A DNA stretch of 14,194 nucleotides, from NCBI GenBank assembly GCA_001513395.1, contig LFTP01000118.1, positions 1-14,194 of the forward strand, written 5' to 3'. This DNA comes from Clostridia bacterium DTU080. GTDB lineage: Bacteria > Bacillota > Limnochordia > DTU080. The notes under the pieces were generated by a model that did not search any database, was not told the DNA's origin, and saw nothing but the letters and a program-made list of their open reading frames with translations. Shown in pieces: positions 1-7,423 of the stretch (its first letter is position 1; the number at the start of each line of letters is the position of its first letter). Both the position numbers and the translations under genes were made by a program.

Positions 1-355
1 GTAATCCGCCCGGTTCGGGCCCGTCATTGAACACATGGCCCAGATGACTGTCCGCTTTTTTGCTGCGCACTTCCGTGCGCAGCATCCCGTGACTAAGATC
101 AATTCTTTCGACCACGTTATCCGGTTCAACCGGACGAGTGAAACTTGGCCATCCGCAACCCGAATCATACTGATCGAGGGTCGTGAACAAAGGCTCTCCC
201 GATACGATATCTACATACAACCCCTCCCGAGTATTGTTGTAATACTCGCTTTGAAACGGCGGTTCTGTGGCATTCTCCTGCGTTACCCGGTACTGGATAT
301 CCGTGAGGCGTTTGCGAAGCTCCCGTCTGTCGTAGGGATGTCGGTCGCTGTCCAT
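1..355 (-). CDS. msrB: Peptide-methionine (R)-S-oxide reductase MsrB (C-terminus cut by window edge)
   Basis: MsrB reduces the R form of methionine sulfoxide in damaged proteins, using thioredoxin-type reductant in the cytoplasm. 118 codons are visible. They show the family pattern in order: R-K-R-L-T-x-x-Q-Y-R-V-T-Q-E-N near residue 15, T-E-P-P-F, then E-G-L-Y-V-D-I-V-S-G-E-P-L-F, D-S-G-C-G-W-P-S-F, and the L-G-H-V-F-N-D-G-P segment at the edge. The catalytic cysteine motif (R-Y-C-x-N) would lie just outside the window and cannot be checked. The zinc-binding C-x-x-C pair is absent where zinc-type MsrBs have it, so this is the zinc-free type. The cysteine in S-G-C-G-W-P is a candidate resolving cysteine. 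ATG at 355 was chosen because GCGGGGGA (368-361) precedes it. No signal peptide is visible. It is the last visible gene of the left operon, 33 nt after the sugar-binding protein stop and in the same frame. Confidence 0.95.
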   Translation of the reverse strand, partial: MDSDRHPYDRRELRKRLTDIQYRVTQENATEPPFQSEYYNNTREGLYVDIVSGEPLFTTLDQYDSGCGWPSFTRPVEPDNVVERIDLSHGMLRTEVRSKKADSHLGHVFNDGPEPGGL

Positions 356-388
356 TCGATTCCCCCGCAAGAACACTAAACTGCCCTC

Positions 389-1717
389 TTATCGTTTGCG
401 CAGTTCCTGAGCATATGCATTGAGATAGGCCTCGAAGCTTTCCAAAGTCGATTCCACCGGACGCTGTCCCGCCAAAATAGGATTCAGCCAGGTGGATGTC
501 TGACGGTTAATCTCCAAAGGCAAATCAAAGATCGCTTCTTCGATGGAACGCCTCGAGTGGGCGACCGCTCCGCCGATGACCGATGCGAGAGCGTCCATCG
601 GCATATCAAAGACATCGACCAAACCGGCGATATACTGTTGCGATGCCGTCCTTCGAGCAGGCATCAACCGCGTTTTTGCTACCCACAATTCCTGGCTCTG
701 CGGACTGGTCGCAAACTTGATAAACTCCCAAGCCGCCTCAGGAGCTTTGGTGGACGAGGACATATACAGGGGGTTCGTCCACCGCGTGTTGGCTCTGTTT
801 TCAACCAACGGCGGCGGCCCTATGCCCAAAGAAAAACTCATTCCTCCGCCTTTTCTGGTATCCTGGATGGCTCCCATACGCCAACCGCCGATCCAATCCA
901 TGGCGATCCGGCCTTCTGAAAAACCTTGCCAGGCCGCTATTCCTTTAGACGGTCCGGCTGCCGCATAATTGGCATAGAGCTCGACCAACGCGTGGTAGGC
1001 TTTGACGGTCTCCGGACGTGTAAAGGTCACTCTTTCGACCCAACCCGTCTCATAGGCTTCCGATTCGAACCAATCGCCGCCGAACATCCACGAAACGTCA
1101 GGCAGAATGGCCTCCGTCGCCTGCGTGATGGCCAGTTGCTGAGCTCTTCCCGCGGCATCGATTACCGTCAGTCGCTTGCCGTACTCGAGCAGACGATCCC
1201 AGGTCCAAGACGTCTCATCCCAACTGGCGGGCAGGAGCGGCAGGCCGTGCCTTTGCAATAAGTCTCGGTTGTAAAACACCAGTTGCGTGATGATGGTGAG
1301 CGGCACACCGTAGCGCCGGCCCTGAAATACCGGAGCCTCCCACACACCGGGGAAGAATCCGTTGATCTGCAATTCCGCCTTGTCTCGCTCAGCCAACTCA
1401 GTGATATCAGCCGCAAAACCGCGCACGATAAAGCCCAGCTTATCACCGTAACCGGTAAACACATCCGGCGGCTGACCCGCTGCGGTCATTACCGCCACCT
1501 TCTCTTGATAGGCCACTCCTGCGCCGCTGGTGACAAGAGTGACTCCCACATCGGGATACGCTTGTTGAAATCTCTCTATAACCTCTTCCGCCCACTCCAT
1601 CTCCGAAGTGTGGGTGCGATGGAGAAATATGATCTCCGTATTCCTCGCCGCGAATGCCGTCACACTCAACAACGCTACAAACGTCAAGGATGCGACCAAT
1701 AACCTTGAGTACCTCAT
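389..1717 (-). CDS. ABC-type sugar-binding protein (family 1 extracellular solute-binding protein), SBP-A
   Basis: Periplasmic sugar receptor of the UgpB/MalE-like class, 442 aa. The N-terminus is a classical signal peptide (M-R-Y-S-R, hydrophobic stretch, A-F-A cleavage site near residue 23) with no lipobox cysteine. The mature part follows the family layout: an opening beta strand (I-I-F-L-H-R), a helix ending F-Q-Q-A-Y-P-D-V, A-A-G-Q-P-P-D-V-F, G-R-R-Y-G-V-P-L, V-F-Y-N-R-D-L-L, F-S-E-G-R-I-A-M-D-W-I-G-G-W, and the A-W-E-F-I-K-F-A-T-S-P hinge-lobe helix. A longer frame opens at 1756, but ATG at 1717 is preferred: it overlaps the ogt stop as ATGA and has GGAGAAGGGA about 10 nt upstream. The overlap implies translational coupling to ogt. 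No permease or ATPase gene is adjacent. The family is clear; the substrate is not, though context suggests plant-derived sugars. Confidence 0.93.
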   Translation of the reverse strand: MRYSRLLVASLTFVALLSVTAFAARNTEIIFLHRTHTSEMEWAEEVIERFQQAYPDVGVTLVTSGAGVAYQEKVAVMTAAGQPPDVFTGYGDKLGFIVRGFAADITELAERDKAELQINGFFPGVWEAPVFQGRRYGVPLTIITQLVFYNRDLLQRHGLPLLPASWDETSWTWDRLLEYGKRLTVIDAAGRAQQLAITQATEAILPDVSWMFGGDWFESEAYETGWVERVTFTRPETVKAYHALVELYANYAAAGPSKGIAAWQGFSEGRIAMDWIGGWRMGAIQDTRKGGGMSFSLGIGPPPLVENRANTRWTNPLYMSSSTKAPEAAWEFIKFATSPQSQELWVAKTRLMPARRTASQQYIAGLVDVFDMPMDALASVIGGAVAHSRRSIEEAIFDLPLEINRQTSTWLNPILAGQRPVESTLESFEAYLNAYAQELRKR

Positions 1718-2247
1718 AAAACACTTGTCCCTTCTCCATGTATTCTTCGTTCCCAAGCCAACAGAGCCGCCTTTAGTTGCCTTCCGCCGCGAAAACCGCC
1801 CAAAGCACCGTCTTTACGCGTCACACGATGGCACGGTACCACAATAAGGACCGGATTTGCCCCACAAGCCCGGCCCACGGCCCGGGACGCTTGCGGACAG
1901 CCGATTTGATCGGCGATCTCTCCGTAGGTACGGGTGGCTCCGGGCGGAATGCTTTGAAGGGCCATCCAGACCCGTTGTTGAAACCTAGTCCCCTTGACAT
2001 CCAGGGGTATCGAGGGCGGACTTCCGCCTCCACGCAAGTAATGAAGCAACGAGCGCGCCCATCCGTCGACCCGACCCGGATCATGAACAACCGCCGCTTG
2101 CGGATAGCGCCTCTTCAACTCGGCGACCAGCGCCTGCGGATCGTCGCCTATTTCCAAGAAGCACACCCCGCGGGGAGTGGCCGCTATTATGAACTGTCCG
2201 AACGGCGATTCGTACAGACCGTATCCGATGTCAACGGACGCGCTCAC
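1714..2247 (-). CDS. ogt: Methylated-DNA--[protein]-cysteine S-methyltransferase (Ogt/MGMT)
   Basis: Suicide DNA-repair enzyme that moves the alkyl group from O6-alkylguanine to its own cysteine. The active-site motif V-V-P-C-H-R-V is present (Cys139 from the chosen start). It is preceded by the helix-turn-helix region (T-Y-G-E-I-A-D-Q-I-G, then S-R-A-V-G-R-A with the arginine finger) and followed by the usual G-A-L-G-G-F-x-G-G loop. The N-terminal domain begins Y-E-S-P-F-G. An open frame extends to ATG codons at 2283, 2277 and 2274, which would overlap the previous gene. The GTG at 2247 is preferred because a full GGAGGT (2259-2254) sits 6 nt before it and it clears the upstream stop by 19 nt. 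This gives 177 aa, normal for Ogt. The stop overlaps the next gene's start by 4 nt (ATGA). Family assignment is firm; the start is an inference. Confidence 0.94.
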   Translation of the reverse strand: MSASVDIGYGLYESPFGQFIIAATPRGVCFLEIGDDPQALVAELKRRYPQAAVVHDPGRVDGWARSLLHYLRGGGSPPSIPLDVKGTRFQQRVWMALQSIPPGATRTYGEIADQIGCPQASRAVGRACGANPVLIVVPCHRVTRKDGALGGFRGGRQLKAALLAWERRIHGEGTSVL

Positions 2248-2253
2248 GATTCG

Positions 2254-2259
2254 ACCTCC
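2254..2259 (-). promoter_or_regulatory. Ribosome binding site that decides the ogt start
   Basis: GGAGGT lies 6 nt before GTG at 2247. The three upstream ATG codons (2283, 2277, 2274) have only a distant purine run before them. The same 12 bases, GGAGGTCGAATC, precede the start of the binding-protein gene at 12033, supporting use of this site as a real initiation region. Confidence 0.7.
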
Positions 2260-2266
2260 GGCGGGT

Positions 2267-2995
2267 TCATTCATCATCGGCAAAAGCCGCGTTAGCGATC
2301 TCTTCCGAAACCAGAGAGAACACTGACTCGGTCAGCGAAGGATCCTGATGCACTGACCATCCCGAAAGCGTATCAAACGTCTCATGAAGAACCGTCTCGC
2401 CGTCCACCGTCACGATCAGATCATCGAGATAGACCACACCCGTAGCTCCCTGTTCCGAATACGAATTGTCGAGATGCGGATTCGGATAGGTAGGCGTGTT
2501 GTTGCCGAATCCCTTGCCCAACAAGATCTCCGCCGGTAGGGTGGCCGGAATCGGAGGTCTCAGTATCTCCTGCAAGATTACCCAATCACCCCCCCTATCC
2601 CGAGCGGACAGACTGAGAATTGTCTCCGTAAGACCGATCCTGAGATCGACCCAATCACCTGCCTCGATATCTACCGTAGTCCTTCCTATCGTCCGAAAAC
2701 CCTGGGTGTTTATTCGAAATTGAGCGCTGCTTTCTTGACCCAAGCCCACAAAATGCATGGCATCCCAGTACAAAAAAACAGAGGGTGTCCAAGAACTCCC
2801 GCTGTGCGGACCGACTCTTGTACTCACTTGCACCCAGATTTCGCGTCCCGTCTCTGCCGGGAAGGGGCGATACAAATGGGCATAGACGTGCATCGGCGCT
2901 TTAACCTGTAACGCTTTTCCACCTGCCGTCGCGGCCGCCGTCAGTATCGCGACCATGAACAACGCTACGATTCCTATGCGCCGCCAACTCCGCAT
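2267..2995 (-). CDS. Exported protein of unknown function, probable beta-sandwich fold
   Basis: 242 aa with an N-terminal signal peptide (M-R-S-W-R-R, hydrophobic core, A-T-A-G-G region near residue 25). No lipobox or later membrane segment is seen. The body is rich in alternating strands: W-V-Q-V-S-T-R-V, V-F-L-Y-W-D, F-R-I-N, D-W-V-D-L-R-I-G-L, and a late G-V-V-Y-L-D-D-L-I-V-T-V-D-G-E-T-V-L-H-E plus F-D-T-L-S-G-W. This resembles concanavalin A-like or laminin-G-like jelly-roll proteins, such as carbohydrate-binding or glycosidase-associated sandwiches, but I do not recognise a specific family and see no catalytic motif. The start is secure: AGGAGGGAT sits 7 nt upstream of ATG. It lies 42 nt after the nucleotidyltransferase gene and just before ogt, in an apparent operon. 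A polysaccharide-related role is inferred from context only. Confidence 0.85.
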   Translation of the reverse strand: MRSWRRIGIVALFMVAILTAAATAGGKALQVKAPMHVYAHLYRPFPAETGREIWVQVSTRVGPHSGSSWTPSVFLYWDAMHFVGLGQESSAQFRINTQGFRTIGRTTVDIEAGDWVDLRIGLTETILSLSARDRGGDWVILQEILRPPIPATLPAEILLGKGFGNNTPTYPNPHLDNSYSEQGATGVVYLDDLIVTVDGETVLHETFDTLSGWSVHQDPSLTESVFSLVSEEIANAAFADDE

Positions 2996-3037
2996 CTTTG
3001 TTATCCCTCCTGTTAACCGTCTTCAGTATCGTCCGTG

Positions 3038-4414
3038 TCACCAACCGTAGCGTTCCGGTCCCCATGAGCGTGTTACCGTCTGTTGCTGCAGCAAGACCAT
3101 AGTCCTGCTGGGAACATCCTCAGAGACCAAGACTCCCGGACCCACCACACTGTAGGAGCCGATTTTCGTCCCCGGCATGAGCATCGCATTGACTCCGGTC
3201 CGACAAAAATCCCCAATGTAGGCGGCATTGGCTCCGACGTGGGGTATCTCTTTGTAGCCTTTGATGTTTTGCACCCGAGCGCCGTCGTCAAAGCGCAACG
3301 TTCCGCAGACCGTCGCCGCACCGATATCCGTGCACCGTCCCACGACCCCATATATTTCCATGTAATGATACAGATAGACTCTTTCCATCAGCACTCCGCC
3401 GAACTCGGCGCAATGGGCCACCACACAAGAATCCCCGATGGAAGAGTGAGATTCTATGAGGCAGTAATCCCGGATCCGGCAGTTGGAACCGATATAGCAA
3501 GACTCGCCGATGATCGCACCGTTGTCGATAATGGTGTTGTCTGCTACCCACAGATCACCTTTGACGACCACTCTCGGTCCTATGACTACGTTTTCCCCAA
3601 GAACCAGACGGCCTCTTATATCTGCCTCGGGAGAAATGCGGGCCGATGCCGGTATGATACTGTCGCGCAAGTTTTTTGAGGCCTGCGCCAAAAAGACCTG
3701 ATTGGCTTCCAGGATGTGCCACGGTTTGTCCAAGTCGACGAAATAACCCTCTGTGACGACTGCCTCCACCGACTCACCCGCGCTGACCATGTCTTGCAGA
3801 CTCTGAGCGGCTTCGGCCTCCAGAGGGGGCATTTGACCGACCTGCACCGAGGTGACCAGCCCCGGGTTGTTTGTAATCCACTTCCAGGCCTCCCGACGCA
3901 GTGTAAAGATTCCCGTCCAACGATAGCGACTCGCTCCGCGCGGATGGCCGACAATTCGGCGCAACTTGTTTCCTTCGATTTCGGCGGTGATCAACCCACC
4001 AGCAGGCTCACCGTCCGTCGGAGCAACCAATGTGGTGGCCAAGGCCTTATTGCGATTGTGAGTCTCGATCAATCGCGCCAAGTCTTCCTGAGAGACGAGC
4101 ACATCGCCGTAGATCACAAGACAGTCGGCGAGTCCGTGCACCGCATGGACCTGGCTCAGGGCCTCTGCCGTACCGCCCGGCGAAGACTGCTCATGAAAGG
4201 CGACCTGCGAATGACGGCCCACTGCATGGCGGACCTGAGCAGCCAGATGTCCCACCACCACGATGATGTTTTGTACGCCCAGATTGATCAGATGCTGCAC
4301 GGTATGGCCTATAAGCGGTGCGCCAACCACGGGCAGACACGCTTTCGGTTGCGTTTCGCCGTAGGGCCACATCTTGCTCCCGCGCCCCGCCGCCAGAATC
4401 ACAGCCGTTTGCAT
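3038..4414 (-). CDS. Bifunctional sugar-1-phosphate nucleotidylyltransferase with left-handed beta-helix (GlmU-like)
   Basis: 458 aa, two domains, cytoplasmic. Residues 1 to about 235 form an NTP-transferase domain: V-I-L-A-A-G-R-G-S-K-M, then Q-P-K-A-C-L-P-V, S-P-G-G-T-A-E-A-L, a Y-G-D-V motif near residue 100 for metal binding, and F-V-D-L-D-K-P-W-H-I-L-E-A-N. Residues from about 250 to 440 are hexapeptide repeats of a left-handed beta-helix, ending in V-G-A-N-A-A-Y-I-G-D-F-C-R-T-G and M-P-G-T-K-I-G. This layout matches GlmU and, in detail, the archaeal-type bifunctional sugar nucleotidyl/acetyltransferases. It probably activates a hexose or hexosamine 1-phosphate, perhaps with acetyl transfer; the exact sugar is unknown. 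The canonical G-x-G-T-R/K-M loop reads G-R-G-S-K-M here. ATG at 4414 has GGGGAGGAG close upstream. It is the first gene of the left operon. Confidence 0.88.
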   Translation of the reverse strand: MQTAVILAAGRGSKMWPYGETQPKACLPVVGAPLIGHTVQHLINLGVQNIIVVVGHLAAQVRHAVGRHSQVAFHEQSSPGGTAEALSQVHAVHGLADCLVIYGDVLVSQEDLARLIETHNRNKALATTLVAPTDGEPAGGLITAEIEGNKLRRIVGHPRGASRYRWTGIFTLRREAWKWITNNPGLVTSVQVGQMPPLEAEAAQSLQDMVSAGESVEAVVTEGYFVDLDKPWHILEANQVFLAQASKNLRDSIIPASARISPEADIRGRLVLGENVVIGPRVVVKGDLWVADNTIIDNGAIIGESCYIGSNCRIRDYCLIESHSSIGDSCVVAHCAEFGGVLMERVYLYHYMEIYGVVGRCTDIGAATVCGTLRFDDGARVQNIKGYKEIPHVGANAAYIGDFCRTGVNAMLMPGTKIGSYSVVGPGVLVSEDVPSRTMVLLQQQTVTRSWGPERYGW

Positions 4415-4702
4415 GCCGCTCCTCCCCTTGAAATCTTTACGCGAATAATACTCAGACGTGAACTTGTACGCGCTTGTGCATTCTCGCCTTCACTGCACAC
4501 GCACTTACCATGCTAATACGTGAGTGTGATACGGATTCCTTCCCTATCCGTCTCGACGTCAACGAGGCAAGGCCAGGGCTTGAGAATTTTTCCATCCTTA
4601 CTTAAGAAACGAAAATTGAGAGCCTCGGCCGGTTACGCAGGAAAAGAATCCTTACTCTGGAATCTAATTTTAGTAACCCATACGAAGGGAGGCCCAAGAC
4701 TT
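4415..4702. promoter_or_regulatory. Divergent intergenic region between the left operon and the middle block
   Basis: This 288-bp gap separates two divergent genes and must hold promoters for both. On the minus strand a TATTAT box (4450-4445) lies 30 nt before the nucleotidyltransferase start, but I see no good -35 partner. On the plus strand TTGAGA (4580-4585) is followed 17 bp later by the weak box TAAGAA. A 6-bp inverted repeat, TGTGCA (4475-4480) and TGCACA (4494-4499), could be an operator but is short enough to be chance. An open frame runs back from 4703 to a GTG at 4520, but its translation lacks any signal-peptide or domain character and is not called. Confidence 0.4.
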
Positions 4703-5980
4703 ATGCGAAGGAATGTCCGTCGTCGGAACTCGATGTACGTATGCAGTGCGTTGTTGGTGTTGCTGCTTTTGACGTCCTCCTTAGTCAGTTTCGCTGAGGA
4801 GATCACTTTCTTGTGCGTGGGATATCCCAGCGCTCTGTTGACCTATGTGCAAGAGGAAGTCGTTCCGATTTTCAAGGCCCGCCACAACGCCGATGTCACG
4901 GTGATCGTCGCCGACTGGGATACCCGCGTCGACAGACTCGTGGTACTGACAGCGGGAGGCACACCTCCTGACATCATATGCACTGGGTTTTACTCACCCT
5001 ATGAAGAGGGATCAATCGGCCTTTTGGAACCCTTGGATCGCTACCTTGCCCGATGGCCGTATACATCACGCTATCCGCGGCCACTCTGGGAGGCCATGAG
5101 CTGGCAAGGACAAGTCATGGTCATGCCTCAAAACGTGGCCCCGCGCGCCGTCGGCTATAACAAGGAATTGTTCGGCCAAGCCGGTCTGGATCCGAACAGG
5201 CCCCCCGTGTCCTGGGATGAGCTGATCCAGTACACACGCCGCCTGACCAGGATCGAAGGTGACCGGGTTGCCGTACGCGGCTTTAACGTTGTCACCACCG
5301 TTGCCGGTTCCGCTCAACAGCTGTTCTGGTTCATGCGTCAGGCCGGTCTGACGGAGATCGATCTGTCGACATTCAAAGCGAGATTGACCGATCCCAAAGC
5401 ACTCTCCGCCCTGCTGACGCTGCAAGAGATCTATGAGGCGGCTCAGATGGATATGCCCATCCTCTCCGGAGGCTTCAACCAGGGCCGTATCGCCATGCAA
5501 TACAGCAACCCGCAGCAAATGCCGGCCATGATGCAGGCCGATCCCGATTTGGCATTGACGCACTTCGGCCTATTTGCACCGCGTCAAACACCCTCCGCCA
5601 CCCCAGTCGTCCATTTGTTTACTGACGGATTGGCCATTCCCAGAGCGAGCCGCAACAAGGACCTAGCCTGGGAGTTCATAGCGCTAATGTCCAGCGACAA
5701 CATACTCCTCGACATTCAGCGCATAGCGGGCTTTTTCTGCGGCCGAACTGACATGTTGCAGCGTATGTCCGATGTCCATCCGCGCATTGATCTGTGGTAC
5801 AACCTCTTTGAATACATGCAAGCATCCGTCATTCCTCCGCCGCGCAACACGTCTCAGCAGGAGCTAGGAAATCTTGTTCTGCAAGTCTATCGCAAGCAGT
5901 TGGCTCCTCTGGCTGCATTGGAACAAGCCCAAGCCATCTGGAATCGTCTCTTAGACGAGTGGAAAGTCAACGTTCAATAG
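4703..5980 (+). CDS. ABC-type sugar-binding protein (family 1), SBP-B
   Basis: 425 aa periplasmic solute receptor. The chosen ATG gives an arginine-rich n-region (M-R-R-N-V-R-R-R-N), a leucine-rich hydrophobic core and an S-F-A cleavage site near residue 31. AAGGGAGG lies 10 nt upstream. The frame stays open back to 4520, but that would bury the signal peptide about 60 residues inside the protein. Family marks include E-E-V-V-P-I-F-K-A-R-H, T-A-G-G-T-P-P-D-I-I, V-G-Y-N-K-E-L-F-G-Q-A-G-L-D-P, V-S-W-D-E-L, F-N-Q-G-R-I-A-M-Q and D-L-A-W-E-F-I-A-L-M-S. There is no lipobox, so it is probably a soluble periplasmic protein. It is first in the middle block, followed after 97 bp by a second binding protein of a different subtype. 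No permease genes are adjacent. Substrate is unknown. Confidence 0.93.
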   Translation: MRRNVRRRNSMYVCSALLVLLLLTSSLVSFAEEITFLCVGYPSALLTYVQEEVVPIFKARHNADVTVIVADWDTRVDRLVVLTAGGTPPDIICTGFYSPYEEGSIGLLEPLDRYLARWPYTSRYPRPLWEAMSWQGQVMVMPQNVAPRAVGYNKELFGQAGLDPNRPPVSWDELIQYTRRLTRIEGDRVAVRGFNVVTTVAGSAQQLFWFMRQAGLTEIDLSTFKARLTDPKALSALLTLQEIYEAAQMDMPILSGGFNQGRIAMQYSNPQQMPAMMQADPDLALTHFGLFAPRQTPSATPVVHLFTDGLAIPRASRNKDLAWEFIALMSSDNILLDIQRIAGFFCGRTDMLQRMSDVHPRIDLWYNLFEYMQASVIPPPRNTSQQELGNLVLQVYRKQLAPLAALEQAQAIWNRLLDEWKVNVQ

Positions 5981-6002
5981 TGAAACACGGAGTAAATGAG
6001 TG

Positions 6003-6030
6003 CGTCGATGTGATATAATCCGCATCGACG
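6003..6030. promoter_or_regulatory. Operator-like inverted repeat around a -10 box
   Basis: CGTCGATG (6003-6010) and CATCGACG (6023-6030) are perfect 8-bp inverted copies separated by 12 bp, with half-site centres 20 bp apart, about two helical turns. The promoter box TGATATAAT lies in the spacer, so a bound dimer would block RNA polymerase. It is not followed by a T-run, which argues against a terminator. The regulator is not in this window. Confidence 0.5.
6011..6019 (+). promoter_or_regulatory. Extended -10 promoter for the SBP-C gene
   Basis: The sequence TGATATAAT combines a perfect TATAAT (6014-6019) with a TG at the extended -10 position. The hexamer 17 bp upstream (AGTAAA) is a poor -35, which is usual for extended -10 promoters. 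Transcription would begin about 50 nt before the SBP-C start, so this gene can probably be expressed independently of SBP-B. Confidence 0.5.
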
Positions 6031-6077
6031 GTCAGAGCGTCTACCTAAAACTGTCTCCTATAGGAGGTATCTGAGCA

Positions 6078-7370
6078 ATGACATCGTCAGCATGGAAGTA
6101 TCGCCTGGTCGCCGTCACTTGCCTGCTCGTCATTTTAAGTCTGTGCGCCGTGACGGGCATGAGCGCTCAACGAACCATAGAATACATCTACCTGGCGGGC
6201 ATCGAAGCGTCAGAACAGGCGCAAGCCGCTATCACTGCCGCATTCGAGGCTGACAACCCGGACATCAAAGTGGAGCGAATTCGAGTCCAAACCAACTACC
6301 AAGATCGGCTGGTAGCCCTCATCGCCTCCGGAACGGTTCCTGATGTCATCAGTCTCGACATGAACTACATTATGAGTTTCGGCGATGAACGTTTCCTATA
6401 CGATCTCAGGCCTTTGGTCCAACAGACCCCTTCCCTTCAGATAAACCGCATTGCTCCGCCCATTCTCGACACCTATACGGTAGACGGCAAGCTGTTTGCC
6501 ATCCCGAGCCTGGCCAACCCGTCCGTATACGTCTTCAATACCGATCTTTTTGAACAGGCCGGTTTGGGCTATCCTACAGAGCTGTATCGACGGGACGCCT
6601 GGACCTGGGATGCCTTCCGAGAAATGGCTAGAAAACTGACCCGCAAGGCACCCGACGGCCGCTATGAGGTCAAAGGGGCATCCATCCACTTGCCGCGCAC
6701 CTGGGTTTTCTCCAACGGCGGAGTTGAATTCGACGATGTGAAGCGGCCCACGCGTTCCTTCTACGACAGCGAGGAGAGCCTGCAGGCCATTCAGTTCTTG
6801 CACAGCCTGATATGGGAAGATGATGCGGCAGCGATGTACACCGCCCTCAACGCTCAAATCGGAGCCAACGATGTCATGGGCTTTGCCCAGGGTAAAGTGG
6901 GTATGGCTACCCGCTGGTTCTCTTCGGTACCCGATTTCTGCCTCGTAGCCTCAAATGTAGGTATGGTTCCCTATCCGAAAGGACCGGGTCCCGAAGGACG
7001 CTATGCCACCGACCTGGGCACTTTCGGTCTGTCTATTAGCAAAGAAACCCGCGACCTAGAAAGCGCTTGGCGCTTCGTCTCGTACATCACCGGACCTAAG
7101 GGAGCCGAATTCTCCGCCAAGCAGCCTGGTCGCACACCGCCGCGACCCATATTGGTCACTTGGCTGCCGCAGTCGATTATCAATCCGGAGATCTATCCTG
7201 ATCTGTTAGTGTCCGGTACCAGCCGTGTGGTCTCCATTAATCGCTTGGATCTGCAGCGCGTGATTGATTCCGAGCTGGGTGCCGTGTGGCGCAACGAAGT
7301 GGAGCCCAGAACCGCTGTGAGCGAGATCGTCCGCCGCATCGAGGCCTTCCTGAAAGACAATCCACAGTGA
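6078..7370 (+). CDS. ABC-type sugar-binding protein (family 1), SBP-C
   Basis: 430 aa periplasmic solute receptor. The signal peptide runs to about residue 30 (hydrophobic core, then G-M-S-A before Q-R-T-I-E). A cysteine lies in the hydrophobic part, but leucine precedes it, so it is not a lipobox. Family marks are A-F-E-A-D-N-P-D-I-K-V, L-I-A-S-G-T-V-P-D-V-I, G-K-L-F-A-I-P-S, V-F-N-T-D-L-F-E-Q-A-G-L, W-T-W-D-A-F-R-E-M, F-A-Q-G-K-V-G-M and S-A-W-R-F-V-S-Y-I-T. AGGAGGT lies 9 nt before ATG. It has its own candidate promoter and operator upstream and is followed by a stem-loop terminator, so it may form a single-gene unit. It is not an obvious recent duplicate of SBP-B. Substrate is unknown. 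Confidence 0.93.
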   Translation: MTSSAWKYRLVAVTCLLVILSLCAVTGMSAQRTIEYIYLAGIEASEQAQAAITAAFEADNPDIKVERIRVQTNYQDRLVALIASGTVPDVISLDMNYIMSFGDERFLYDLRPLVQQTPSLQINRIAPPILDTYTVDGKLFAIPSLANPSVYVFNTDLFEQAGLGYPTELYRRDAWTWDAFREMARKLTRKAPDGRYEVKGASIHLPRTWVFSNGGVEFDDVKRPTRSFYDSEESLQAIQFLHSLIWEDDAAAMYTALNAQIGANDVMGFAQGKVGMATRWFSSVPDFCLVASNVGMVPYPKGPGPEGRYATDLGTFGLSISKETRDLESAWRFVSYITGPKGAEFSAKQPGRTPPRPILVTWLPQSIINPEIYPDLLVSGTSRVVSINRLDLQRVIDSELGAVWRNEVEPRTAVSEIVRRIEAFLKDNPQ

Positions 7371-7393
7371 TCTTCAGATCAATCAAGACACCC

Positions 7394-7423
7394 AAGGGCA
7401 GGGTTTACGAATCCTGCCCTTTC
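7394..7423 (+). terminator. Stem-loop terminator after SBP-C
   Basis: A 12-bp stem (7394-7405 pairing with 7410-7421, one G-T pair) closes a four-base TACG loop, of the stable UNCG type in RNA. It is followed by TTC-rich sequence with only a short T-run. It begins 24 nt after the SBP-C stop, fitting an intrinsic terminator that separates SBP-C from the lyase gene. Confidence 0.7.

Noticed and set aside
35..379. 114-codon open frame on the plus strand
   Set aside because: It is antisense to msrB, whose minus-strand translation shows unmistakable family motifs over the same bases.
356..391. SBP-A and msrB are in the same frame, suggesting a read-through fusion
   Set aside because: The stop is TAA, with no sign of recoding, and msrB has its own ATG and purine-rich ribosome site. 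One chance in three gives the same frame.
4475..4499. Inverted repeat TGTGCA / TGCACA in the divergent intergenic region
   Set aside because: Arms of only 6 bp with a 13-bp spacer, not aligned to a convincing promoter; not strong enough to call an operator.
3716..4516. 266-codon open frame on the plus strand
   Set aside because: It is antisense to the nucleotidyltransferase; the translation is low in hydrophobic segments, rich in His/Arg/Gln, and has no recognisable domain.
4520..4702. N-terminal extension of SBP-B from a GTG at 4520
   Set aside because: It would place the signal peptide about 60 residues inside the protein; ATG at 4703 has a ribosome site and directly begins the signal peptide.
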